A stretch of 64,000 nucleotides of DNA from Oceanococcus sp041619555 (lineage in GTDB: Bacteria; Pseudomonadota; Gammaproteobacteria; Nevskiales; Oceanococcaceae). A program made the translations under genes and the position numbers. The notes below the pieces were generated by a model. That model saw only the letters and a program-made list of their open reading frames with translations. It made no database searches and had not been told where the DNA came from. This document shows, piece by piece, positions 1 through 7,451 of the stretch; within the stretch, counting starts at the first letter, position 1, and each line of letters starts with the position of its first letter. The stretch is taken from contig JBFKDQ010000015.1 of the NCBI GenBank assembly GCA_041619555.1, positions 1 to 64,000 of the forward strand, given 5' to 3'.

Positions 1-2
1 CT

Positions 3-518
3 GTTGACCATGAATATCAGACCAAGAAAACCAACCAGGATTCGATCACGCTGACAGCGCACAAGATGAAGGAGGGCGAGCTACCGGCGGAGCAATGGCT
101 GGAGATGCAGCAGGTTGCAGTTGACGAAGATGAGGACGGCATGCCCGTTCTGTCCGCCGTGCTGATTACAGGCGGCAAACCTGCAAGGCGGGAAAAGGCC
201 CTGAGTGACAATCAGAAGTTTGCGCTTGAGAACTTCAAGATCGCCGCCCGTGAACATGGCGAATTGAACGAGAAGGGAATATTCGAAGGCCTGCACCTTG
301 ATAAATGGCGACCCGCGTACTACTCGGCCAGCACTTTGGATAGCGATGACAGCAAGAGAACAAGCTTTCTTCGTGCAAGGCACGACTTGGTGAAACGGAA
401 AGAGTTGGGCGTCAAAGATGACGTGTATCAACTCACAGGTTCACTCTGCGGGAATCAAATCAAAATGATCGAAAGTGCCATTCGAGAGCGCGAGCCCGAG
501 GCGGAACCCTGTGCATAG
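3..518 (+). CDS. C-terminal part of a RepA/AAA-type mobile-element helicase (partial)
   Basis: The frame is open from the window edge (position 3) to the stop at 516-518, so this is the last ~171 residues of a longer protein; an internal ATG at 66 is not a convincing start because coding continues upstream without a break. The stretch ITLTAHKMKEGELP resembles the region after the RecA-like core of RepA-type AAA ATPases carried by integrative elements and satellite phages, where a lysine-rich KMK(E/D) segment precedes a short C-terminal winged-helix-like part. The ATPase core with its Walker motifs would lie outside the window, so the call is by similarity of the tail only. It points towards the 3' end of tRNA-Ser, as expected for the edge of an element integrated there. 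Confidence 0.6.
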   Translation, partial: VDHEYQTKKTNQDSITLTAHKMKEGELPAEQWLEMQQVAVDEDEDGMPVLSAVLITGGKPARREKALSDNQKFALENFKIAAREHGELNEKGIFEGLHLDKWRPAYYSASTLDSDDSKRTSFLRARHDLVKRKELGVKDDVYQLTGSLCGNQIKMIESAIREREPEAEPCA

Positions 519-527
519 AACCCCATG

Positions 528-633
528 CGAAACACCGAGACAAAAGCGAAACATTGCCGAAACATGTCTCGCTAAACCCCCATGTACCGAGACGCAACGA
601 GACACACACCTAAGGGTGTGTCTCGGTGTCTCG
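528..633. repeat. Array of nine CGARAC/GTYTCG hexamers with a hairpin
   Basis: CGAAAC occurs at 528, 547 and 558; CGAGAC at 536, 588 and 598; its complement GTCTCG at 566, 620 and 628. Nine copies fall within 106 bases, with several start-to-start spacings of 8-11 bases, i.e. near one helical turn. The copies at 598 and 620 form the base of a 10-bp stem (598-607 with 616-625). Such arrays are seen as iterons of replication initiators or as arm-type sites of integrases/excisionases; which one applies is inference. Confidence 0.6.
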
Positions 634-941
634 CTGGGTTTTGAAGAAAAACGACCGGGACCAGGGGCCGCTGCATGGACTGGGGACCACGCGCCTGCCG
701 ATGCGGGCGGTGAGCCGCGCCCTGCAAGCCCCTACAGCACGGGCCAGACCCCAGAGGGGGTAGGGCGGATCAAAACTTCAGGCGATGCAGGAACGAAACC
801 GGTTCGGCACCTGAATTTTTATGTGCGCAAAATGGGACTCACTGAAAATGCCGGTTCCGACGCCCGAAAAAAGCCCAAATTGCAGCGATTTTCCGAGTGC
901 AAGTTTCCGTATATTTACCGTACTGGTCAAAATTCAAGCAT

Positions 942-967
942 AAAAAAAGGACTGCGAAATGATCGCA
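942..967 (-). terminator. Possible weak terminator after tRNA-Ser
   Basis: On the minus strand, just past the tRNA 3' end, a 5-bp stem (953-957 with 963-967, loop of five) is followed after four bases by a run of U (942-948). The stem is short, and it lies on the element side of the integration junction. Confidence 0.35.
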
Positions 968-979
968 ACCCTTTGATTT

Positions 980-1071
980 TGGCGGAGAAGGAGGGATTCG
1001 AACCCTCGATGGGAGTTAAAGCCCATACTCCCTTAGCAGGGGAGCGCCTTCAGCCACTCGGCCACTTCTCC
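980..1071 (-). tRNA. tRNA-Ser(GCU)
   Basis: Read on the minus strand, the acceptor arm GGAGAAG (1071-1065) pairs with CTTCTCC (990-984), followed by discriminator G and an encoded CCA (982-980). The anticodon loop contains GCT flanked by the stem CTCCC/GGGAG, and a long variable arm (ATGGGCTTTAACTCCCAT) is present as expected for a class II serine tRNA; the T arm has GGTTCGAATCC. The gene follows csrA, the same neighbourhood as csrA-serV in enterobacteria. Its 3' end faces a mobile-element fragment, so it probably served as the integration site, leaving the mature tRNA sequence intact. Confidence 0.97.
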
Positions 1072-1188
1072 GGATACTTTCTCTTGCAACACGACCCGCC
1101 TATTACACGAGCCAGGCGGGCGTGAAAAAAGAACCGACTTGCCCGGAATCTGGCCCCAGGGGCCACGCCGTACAAGTGCGGGGCGCGT

Positions 1189-1216
1189 AGGATACCGGTT
1201 TTCGCGCCGTCTTCAA
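1189..1216 (-). promoter_or_regulatory. Predicted sigma-70 promoter for tRNA-Ser
   Basis: Minus-strand TTGAAG (1216-1211) and TATCCT (1194-1189) are separated by 16 bases and followed by a GC-rich discriminator (ACGCGCCCC), the pattern of stringently controlled stable-RNA promoters. Transcription would start near 1182, giving a leader of about 110 nt before the tRNA. The leader contains a palindrome (1152-1164). Confidence 0.45.
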
Positions 1217-1220
1217 AGAC

Positions 1221-1409
1221 TCATGCACCACCCGTTCCGGAATCCGGGCAATTCTGGTCGCGTTCAAGCACTTCTTCGCGATGCACGGGCACCTCGCGCG
1301 GAGCCTTGACGCCGATGCGAACCTGGTTGCCCTTGATCCCCAGCACGGTCACTTCGATGTCCTCTCCGATCTTGAGCGACTCACCCATTTTTCTCGTCAG
1401 AATCAGCAC
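1221..1409 (-). CDS. csrA: Carbon storage regulator CsrA
   Basis: CsrA is a small dimeric RNA-binding protein that binds GGA motifs in leaders and controls translation and stability of mRNAs for carbon storage, motility and biofilm. The 62-residue product begins (M)LILTRKMGESLKIG and has the family's VTVLGIKGNQVRIGVKAP core and the VHREE segment. I chose the GTG at 1409: an AAGGAG (1423-1418) lies 8 bases upstream and the family starts exactly at LILTR; an ATG at 1427 would add six residues with no family match. The C-terminal tail after VLERD is variable as usual. It follows lysC by 59 bases and precedes tRNA-Ser. Confidence 0.96.
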   Translation of the reverse strand: MLILTRKMGESLKIGEDIEVTVLGIKGNQVRIGVKAPREVPVHREEVLERDQNCPDSGTGGA

Positions 1410-1468
1410 CTGAGTTTCTCCTTGCACACCGATCGAACCGGCGGGAAACCTGGCCGGAACGGGAAAGA

Positions 1469-2701
1469 CTAGCCTTCCGCGCAGGGCTCCTTGTCCAGCT
1501 CGAAATCCTTGTGCAATGCACGCACTGCCAGTTCCATGTACTTGCTGTCGATCACGACGGAGATTTTGATCTCCGAGGTCGAAATCATGCGGATATTGAC
1601 GTTCTCACGGGCCAGCGTGGCGAAAGTCCGGCTGGCGACGCCGGCGTGCGAGCGCATGCCCACGCCTACCAGAGAGACCTTGGCAATGTCATCGTCTGCC
1701 CGTACGTCCTTGGCACCCAGCTCGGCCGCCACCCGCTGCATGATCTCCCGGGCAGAGCCAAAATCACGCTTATGCACGGTGAAGGTGAAGTCGGTACAGC
1801 CGTCGGAGCCGACGTTCTGCACGATCATGTCCACCTCGATATTGGCATCGCCGATCGGGCCGAGGATCGCAGAGGCGATACCCGGGTGATCGGGCGCACC
1901 GACGATGGTGAGCTGCGCCTCATCCCGGTTGAATGCGATGCCAGAGATGATGGGTTCTTCCACGTCGTTTTCCTCCAAACTGATCAGGGTGCCGGGACCT
2001 TCCTTGAAGCTCGACAGCACGCGCAAGGGCACGGCATATTTGCCGGCGAATTCCACCGCTCGAATCTGCAGAACCTTCGACCCCAGGCTGGCCATTTCCA
2101 GCATTTCCTCGAAGGTGATGCGCTCCAGTCGCCGCGCATGGGGCTCAACCCGGGGATCGGTGGTATAGACCCCGTCTACATCCGTATAGATCTGGCATTC
2201 GTCCGCCTTCAGCGCCGCGGCCAGGGCCACCGCGGTGGTGTCCGAACCGCCCCGCCCCAGGGTCGTGATGTTGCCGTACTCATCCGACCCCTGGAACCCG
2301 GCCACGATCACCACCCGACCCAGACCCAGATCGTGCTGGATGTGCTGCTGATCGATTTTCTGGATCCGCGCTTTGGTATGCGCGGCATCCGTCCAGATCC
2401 GCACTTGATGCCCGGTGTATGAGCGCGCGGGCTGCCCCAGTTCTTCCAACGCCATCGACAGCAGGGCAATGGTGACCTGCTCTCCGGTGGCCAGTAGCAC
2501 ATCCATTTCACGCGGCGCCGGCCGACTGGAAATCGCCTGCGCCAGCGCGGTCAGCCGATCGGTCTCGCCACTCATTGCCGACACCACCACGACGACCTGA
2601 TGGCCGGCCTGGCGTGCCAGCATCACTTTGCGGGCGACATCCTGGATTCGTTCCACGCTGCCCACGGAAGTGCCACCATATTTCTGTACGATCAATGCCA
2701 T
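1469..2701 (-). CDS. lysC: Aspartate kinase
   Basis: The enzyme phosphorylates aspartate, the first step of the lysine, threonine, methionine and diaminopimelate pathway in the cytoplasm. The 410-residue protein starts with the kinase motif VQKYGGTSVGS (5-15), contains the GRGGSDTTAVALAAAL substrate/ATP segment (about 149-164) and ends in two ACT regulatory domains (about 265-400), giving the length and layout of the monofunctional lysine/threonine-inhibited form found in Pseudomonas-type bacteria. It begins 4 bases after the alaS stop, so the two are almost certainly cotranscribed, and it is followed by csrA. Feedback control through the ACT domains is expected from the family, not shown here. 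Confidence 0.97.
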   Translation of the reverse strand: MALIVQKYGGTSVGSVERIQDVARKVMLARQAGHQVVVVVSAMSGETDRLTALAQAISSRPAPREMDVLLATGEQVTIALLSMALEELGQPARSYTGHQVRIWTDAAHTKARIQKIDQQHIQHDLGLGRVVIVAGFQGSDEYGNITTLGRGGSDTTAVALAAALKADECQIYTDVDGVYTTDPRVEPHARRLERITFEEMLEMASLGSKVLQIRAVEFAGKYAVPLRVLSSFKEGPGTLISLEENDVEEPIISGIAFNRDEAQLTIVGAPDHPGIASAILGPIGDANIEVDMIVQNVGSDGCTDFTFTVHKRDFGSAREIMQRVAAELGAKDVRADDDIAKVSLVGVGMRSHAGVASRTFATLARENVNIRMISTSEIKISVVIDSKYMELAVRALHKDFELDKEPCAEG

Positions 2702-2705
2702 CGCT

Positions 2706-5309
2706 TCAGGCCTCCATGCGGGCCTGAACCCAGGCCTTCACACTGGCCAGGGCTGCGGGCAGATTTTCCGGCTGGCTGCCGCCGGCCTGCGCCATATCGG
2801 CACGCCCGCCCCCCTTGCCACCGACCTGCTGCGCGACATGATTGACCAGTTCACCGGCCTTGATGCAGCTGGTCTGGTCCGCGCTGACGCCGGCAATCAG
2901 GGCGATCTTGCCCGCATTGACCCCGGCCAGCACGATGATCGCAGCGCCGAGACGATTCTTCAGATCATCCACCATTTCGCGCAGCGCCTTGTTGTCCACC
3001 CCGTCCAGCTGGGCGACGACCAGATTTGCACCACCGATCTGTTCGGCCGCACCGGCAAGGTCACCACCCTGCTGTGCGCCGAGTTCCTGCCGGGCTTTCT
3101 GCAATTCCCGATCAAGCTCCCGCTGCCGTTCCAGCACCTGGTCGACCCGCTCAATGAGTGCATCGCGCGAGGTTTTCAGCCTGGCCGTTACCGCATCGAC
3201 CAGCGCATCGGTCTCCCTCGCCCAGTTCAGCGCGCCCAGACCGGTCATCGCCTCGATCCGACGCACCCCGGCAGCCACCCCGGCCTCACTCAGAATCTTG
3301 AACAGACCGATGTCCCCGGTGCGCTGCACATGGGTACCGCCACACAGCTCGCAAGACGTGTCACCCAGGCGCATGACCCGAACCGTTTCCCCGTATTTCT
3401 CCCCGAACAGTGCCAAGGCACCGGCCTGCAGCGCATCCTGGTAGCTGCTCACCGTGGTTTCCGCCGGATGATTCCTGAGCACCTCTCGATTGACGCGCAG
3501 CTCGACCTCGGCAATTTCCGCCGGCGTCATCGCCTGCAGGTGGGCGAAATCGAAACGCAGCCGGTCCGGCGCCACCAGCGAACCTTTTTGCTGCACGTGG
3601 GCGCCCAGCACCGCACGCAAGGCGGCGTGCAGCAGATGGGTCGCGCTGTGATTACGCACGATCGCTTCCCGGCGCGCACCATCAACCTGGGCAATCAGGC
3701 TCTGACCGACAGCAAGCTCACCTTCAAGCAGCTTGCCATAGTGCAGAAAGGCGCCACCGGGATCCTTGCGGGTATCCCGGACCTCGAAGCGCAGACCTGC
3801 CGCGGTGAGCACGCCTGCATCGCCAACCTGACCACCGGATTCGGCATAGAACGGCGTCCGCGCCAGGATGACGGCACCTTCATCACCGGCCTGCAATGCC
3901 TCGACCGACTGCCCGTCGCGCACCAGCGCCTGCACCGACTGCTCCGCCCTGAGATGCTCGTAGCCGACAAACGCGCTGGCCTCGGCCAGACCGGCAATCC
4001 CGGCATCACCGGCACCGAAACGACTGGCGGCACGCGCCCTCTCGCGCTGGGCCTGCATCGCCGCATCGAAACCGTCCACATCCACCTCAAGCTGCCGTTC
4101 CCGCGCCACATCCTGGGTCAGATCCAGCGGAAACCCGTAGGTGTCATAAAGCTTGAACACGGTATCGCCATCGAGTACGCCATCGGCCTTTGCACAGGCC
4201 ACGTCCAGCAATTTCATGCCCTGATCCAGGGTTTCGGCAAACCGCTCTTCCTCCTGCCGGATGACCTGCGCGATGAAGTCCTGCTGCCGGATCAGTTCCG
4301 GATAAGCCGCGCCCATTTCGCCCACCAGCGCCGGCAGCAACTTGTAGAAGAAGCTGCCCTGGATGCCAAGCTGAAAGCCGTGCCGAATCGCCCGCCGCAG
4401 GATCCGCCGCAGCACGAAACCGCGCCCTTCATTGCTTGGCAGCACGCCATCGACAATCAGGAATGCACAGGCACGGATGTGATCGGCCAGTACGCGCAGG
4501 GAACGGTTGGCCGGATCGGCCTGCGGAGCGAGTTCACGCACCGCACGCAACAGACTGAGGAACTGATCGGTATCGTAGTTGTCATGCACCCCCTGCATCA
4601 CCGCCGCGACGCGCTCCAGGCCCATGCCGGTATCGACCGAGGGCTTGGGCAAGGGCGTCAGCGTGCCGTCCGCGGCCCGGTCATACTGCATGAACACCAG
4701 GTTCCAGATTTCGATATAACGATCGCCGTCCTCATCCGGCGTACCCGGCGGGCCACCCGCCACCTGCGGGCCGTGATCATAGAAAATCTCGCTGCACGGG
4801 CCGCAGGGACCGGTTTCGCCCATCTGCCAGAAATTGTCCTTGGCACCAATGCGTGAAAAGCGCGCGGGGCTGACCCCAAGATCTTCCAGCCAGATCTTTT
4901 CCGCCTCCTGATCATCCTCGAAAACCGTCACCCACAGCTTCTCGGCCGGCAGACCAAGTTCGCGGGTCAGGAATTCCCAGGCGAACTCGATGGCCTCGCG
5001 CTTGAAATAGTCACCGAAGCTGAAATTACCCAGCATTTCGAAAAAGGTGTGATGGCGCGCGGTATAGCCAACATTTTCCAGGTCATTGTGTTTGCCGCCG
5101 GCTCGCACGCAACGCTGGGAACTGACCGCGCGCTGATAGGAGCGTTGCTCCTGACCGAGGAACACATCCTTGAACTGCACCATGCCGGCATTGGTAAACA
5201 GCAAGGTGGGGTCATTGGCAGGCACCAGGGAACTGGAGGCGACGGGCGCGTGGCCATTTCGCTCAAAGTAACTGATGAATCTTCGCCGGATTTCATTACT
5301 GCTGATCAT
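2706..5309 (-). CDS. alaS: Alanyl-tRNA synthetase
   Basis: AlaRS charges tRNA-Ala and edits mischarged serine and glycine. The product (867 residues from this start; E. coli has 876) has the class II aminoacylation core at the N terminus (SSSLVPANDPTLLFTNAGM), the editing domain with zinc ligands HSATHLLH and CELCGGTHV, and the C-terminal dimerisation/C-Ala region rich in AAQ/GG. The ATG at 5309 gives MISSNEIRRRFISYF, aligning with the usual N terminus; in-frame ATGs at 5348 and 5360 would add residues without family match, and no strong Shine-Dalgarno separates them. It lies between recX (105 bases upstream) and lysC (4 bases downstream). Confidence 0.97.
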   Translation of the reverse strand: MISSNEIRRRFISYFERNGHAPVASSSLVPANDPTLLFTNAGMVQFKDVFLGQEQRSYQRAVSSQRCVRAGGKHNDLENVGYTARHHTFFEMLGNFSFGDYFKREAIEFAWEFLTRELGLPAEKLWVTVFEDDQEAEKIWLEDLGVSPARFSRIGAKDNFWQMGETGPCGPCSEIFYDHGPQVAGGPPGTPDEDGDRYIEIWNLVFMQYDRAADGTLTPLPKPSVDTGMGLERVAAVMQGVHDNYDTDQFLSLLRAVRELAPQADPANRSLRVLADHIRACAFLIVDGVLPSNEGRGFVLRRILRRAIRHGFQLGIQGSFFYKLLPALVGEMGAAYPELIRQQDFIAQVIRQEEERFAETLDQGMKLLDVACAKADGVLDGDTVFKLYDTYGFPLDLTQDVARERQLEVDVDGFDAAMQAQRERARAASRFGAGDAGIAGLAEASAFVGYEHLRAEQSVQALVRDGQSVEALQAGDEGAVILARTPFYAESGGQVGDAGVLTAAGLRFEVRDTRKDPGGAFLHYGKLLEGELAVGQSLIAQVDGARREAIVRNHSATHLLHAALRAVLGAHVQQKGSLVAPDRLRFDFAHLQAMTPAEIAEVELRVNREVLRNHPAETTVSSYQDALQAGALALFGEKYGETVRVMRLGDTSCELCGGTHVQRTGDIGLFKILSEAGVAAGVRRIEAMTGLGALNWARETDALVDAVTARLKTSRDALIERVDQVLERQRELDRELQKARQELGAQQGGDLAGAAEQIGGANLVVAQLDGVDNKALREMVDDLKNRLGAAIIVLAGVNAGKIALIAGVSADQTSCIKAGELVNHVAQQVGGKGGGRADMAQAGGSQPENLPAALASVKAWVQARMEA

Positions 5310-5414
5310 GGTTCGCGCTCGGCGGGAATTGGCATCGCCCGCATTCATTTTCGTGTGCAAAATCGCGCGATTTTACTCGAATGAAAGCGCTTTGGGGTAC
5401 ACGCGGGCGGCGAA

Positions 5415-5879
5415 TCAGGATTCCGTGTGCGTTTGCACCTGCAGGGCCGCCTGAATCTGCCCGGCTTCGAACCCTCGCTGATACAGCTTCTGCTGCAATC
5501 TGCCCCTGGATTCGCCTGGCGACAGCCGCGCCATGGCGCGCCGGCAGGCGGCATCCCAGTCCAGGTCCGCCTGCATCAGCGCCTGGCTCAGAATCTCACC
5601 ATCAATGCCCTGGGCCTGCAATTCGGCCTGTACCCAGCGCGGGCCGCGACCCTGGCCACAACGGTGCCGCGCCATGAAGGCCGCATAGCGGGACTCGTTC
5701 AACCAGTCCCGCCGTCTCAGTTCTTCCAGGGCCTGCTCGACGACGGGCGGCGAAAAGCCCTTGCGCGCCAGCTTGCCGCCCAACTCACGGGCGGCGTGCT
5801 CGCGCCGGGCCAGCAGGCTGGCGGCCGCATCACACGCCGCCGCGACGCTGTCTTCAGGCCGTTTCCGGGGCCTGCTCAA
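5415..5879 (-). CDS. recX: RecA regulatory protein RecX
   Basis: RecX binds the RecA filament and blocks its extension, limiting recombination and SOS induction. The 154-residue protein is all-helical with the family pattern: LLARREHAARELGGKLARKGF near the N terminus (first three-helix repeat), then the RRRDWLNESRYAAFMARHR signature and RGPRWVQAELQAQGI. Its start overlaps the recA 3' end by 26 bases, so it is translated from the recA message and its level is probably set by readthrough and coupling. Confidence 0.95.
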   Translation of the reverse strand: MSRPRKRPEDSVAAACDAAASLLARREHAARELGGKLARKGFSPPVVEQALEELRRRDWLNESRYAAFMARHRCGQGRGPRWVQAELQAQGIDGEILSQALMQADLDWDAACRRAMARLSPGESRGRLQQKLYQRGFEAGQIQAALQVQTHTES

Positions 5880-6888
5880 GGGCTTCGTCCGCCGGCTTCT
5901 TGGGCAGCAGAATTTCCCGCAGGCGGGTATCGATCTCCTTGGCCATTTCGGGATGCTCTTTCAGATATTCGCGCGCATTGTCCTTGCCCTGGCCAATGCG
6001 TTCGCCGTTATAGCTGTACCAGGACCCCGCCTTGTCCACGAGATTGTGCTGCACGCCCAGGTCGACCAGCTCGCCCAGCCAGGAAATGCCCTCGCCGTAA
6101 AGAATTTCGAACTGAGCCTCCCGAAACGGCGGCGCCAGCTTGTTCTTCACCACCTTGACCCGGGTCTCGTTGCCGATGATTTCCGCGCCCCGTTTGACCG
6201 AGCCGATGCGCCGGATGTCCAGCCGCACCGAAGCATAGAATTTCAGCGCGTTGCCACCGCTGGTGGTTTCCGGCGAGCCGAACATCACACCGATCTTCAT
6301 CCGGATCTGGTTGATGAAAATCACGATGGTATTGCTGCGCTTGATGTTACCGGTCAGCTTGCGCAGGGCCTGCGACATCAGTCTGGCCTGCAAACCGACG
6401 TGCGAATCACCCATTTCACCTTCGATTTCGGCTTTGGGCACCAGAGCGGCGACGGAATCGATCACGACGATATCGACCGCGGCGGAGCGCACCAGCATGT
6501 CCGCAATTTCCAGCGCCTGCTCACCGGTGTCCGGCTGCGACACCAGCAGGTCGTCAACATTGACGCCCAGATTGCGCGCATAGCCCGGATCCAGGGCGTG
6601 CTCGGCATCGATGAAGGCCGCGGTACCGCCCTTGGCCTGGGCCGCGGCCACCGCCTGCAGGGTCAGCGTGGTCTTGCCGGAAGACTCCGGCCCGTAGATC
6701 TCGACCACCCGGCCGCAGGGCAAGCCACCCACGCCGAGGGCGACATCCAGCCCCAGCGAGCCGGTGGAGATCACCTGAATGTCACGCACCACGCCACCAT
6801 CGCCCAGACGCATGACAGAGCCTTTACCGAACTGGCGTTCGATCTGCGTCAAGGCGGCAGCGAGGGCTTTTTTGCGATTTTCGTCCAT
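5854..6888 (-). CDS. recA: Recombinase RecA
   Basis: RecA polymerises on single-stranded DNA, carries out strand exchange and activates LexA cleavage. The 344-residue protein has the Walker A GPESSGKTTL (about 66-75), Walker B VVIDSVAAL, the L2-region NTIVIFINQIRMKIGV and the conserved GVMFGSPETTSGG. It starts MDENRKKALAAALTQIERQFGKG, the standard N terminus, directly after a modest upstream CAGG. Upstream on the minus strand is a GATAAT -10-like element, but I could not find a clean LexA box. recX overlaps its end. Confidence 0.99.
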   Translation of the reverse strand: MDENRKKALAAALTQIERQFGKGSVMRLGDGGVVRDIQVISTGSLGLDVALGVGGLPCGRVVEIYGPESSGKTTLTLQAVAAAQAKGGTAAFIDAEHALDPGYARNLGVNVDDLLVSQPDTGEQALEIADMLVRSAAVDIVVIDSVAALVPKAEIEGEMGDSHVGLQARLMSQALRKLTGNIKRSNTIVIFINQIRMKIGVMFGSPETTSGGNALKFYASVRLDIRRIGSVKRGAEIIGNETRVKVVKNKLAPPFREAQFEILYGEGISWLGELVDLGVQHNLVDKAGSWYSYNGERIGQGKDNAREYLKEHPEMAKEIDTRLREILLPKKPADEALEQAPETA

Positions 6889-6916
6889 GTTTAACCTGAA
6901 TTCCGTTGAAACTGCA

Positions 6917-7426
6917 TTATCCCAGATTTGACCGGGCCGCCGGGTCGCCGTGCGTCAGTTGGCACAGGGTCTGCACCGCGCTGCGCGCGCTGAGCTGCCG
7001 CATGGCCGTGCGCTCGCCTTGCAGTTGCAGGCGCCAGGCATGCCGCTTGCCATTGCGATGGGCGACACACAGGAATACGAGACCCACCGGCTTTTCCGGA
7101 CGTCCGCCGCCGGGTCCGTAGATCCCGCTTTCTGCCACGACCCAGTCGGCGCTGGTGCGCGCCAGCGCAGCCTCGGCCAGCGCCTCGACGACCCTGTCGC
7201 TGACCGCGCCATGAGCCTGGATCAGTTCCGGCCTCAGGCCCAGCCAGCCGGTCTTCAATTCATCCGCATAGCAGCAGATGCCGCCGACAAACCAGGCCGA
7301 GGCTCCGGCCGGCGCCGAAAGCGCAGCCTGCAGGACGCCGCCGCTGCCGGCCTCGATCACGAACAGCCGTTCATTTCGAAGCCGCAGGCGGGAAGCGAGC
7401 AGCTGGCACTCGGCAGTTGATAGCAT
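6917..7426 (-). CDS. CinA/PncC-type nicotinamide-nucleotide amidase domain protein, motif-divergent
   Basis: This 169-residue protein matches the stand-alone C-terminal CinA domain (PncC), which deamidates nicotinamide mononucleotide for NAD recycling. Family features are GASAWFVGGICCYADELKTG, HGAVSDRVV and SGIYGPGGGRPEKPVG. The hallmark AESCTGG motif is, however, IEAGSGG here (residues 24-30), replacing the serine that the family uses in its active site by alanine. The gene has the usual place next to recA in gammaproteobacteria. I chose ATG 7426 since the longer in-frame start (7507) would overlap mutS and adds no family sequence. Activity is uncertain; it may be a degenerate or re-purposed paralogue. 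Confidence 0.85.
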   Translation of the reverse strand: MLSTAECQLLASRLRLRNERLFVIEAGSGGVLQAALSAPAGASAWFVGGICCYADELKTGWLGLRPELIQAHGAVSDRVVEALAEAALARTSADWVVAESGIYGPGGGRPEKPVGLVFLCVAHRNGKRHAWRLQLQGERTAMRQLSARSAVQTLCQLTHGDPAARSNLG

Positions 7427-7451
7427 AGGGGGTTTTCCGGTCAGACTTTCC

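Larger units (their letters stand above)
519..979. other. Non-coding end of the mobile element up to tRNA-Ser
   Basis: This 461-base stretch separates the helicase fragment from the tRNA. It holds the CGARAC hexamer array (528-633), then a GC-rich stretch (about 640-800), then an AT-richer stretch (about 815-975) ending at the tRNA 3' end. A long open frame crosses it on the plus strand and runs into the tRNA itself; I do not regard it as a gene. The AT-rich part next to the tRNA would be the attachment-site arm if the element integrated at the tRNA 3' end. The matching direct repeat and an integrase gene would have to be outside the window. Confidence 0.5.

Noticed and set aside
475..1125. 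Plus-strand open frame of 216 codons across the element end and tRNA-Ser
   Set aside because: It runs through the tRNA gene in antisense, overlaps the helicase frame, and has no recognisable domain or ribosome site.
1123..1177. Stem and T run after csrA as a terminator
   Set aside because: The outer stem is only five pairs and six bases separate it from the T run; it lies in the tRNA leader and is not convincing.
2628..4856. Long plus-strand open frame of 742 codons opposite alaS
   Set aside because: It is the antisense of a highly conserved gene; the product is rich in H, R, Q and G with no domain, an effect of high GC content.
6889..6960. Possible LexA box upstream of recA (CTG-N8-CAG)
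   Set aside because: The spacing between CTG and CAG is 8, not the 10 of the gammaproteobacterial consensus, and the flanking T/A bases are absent.
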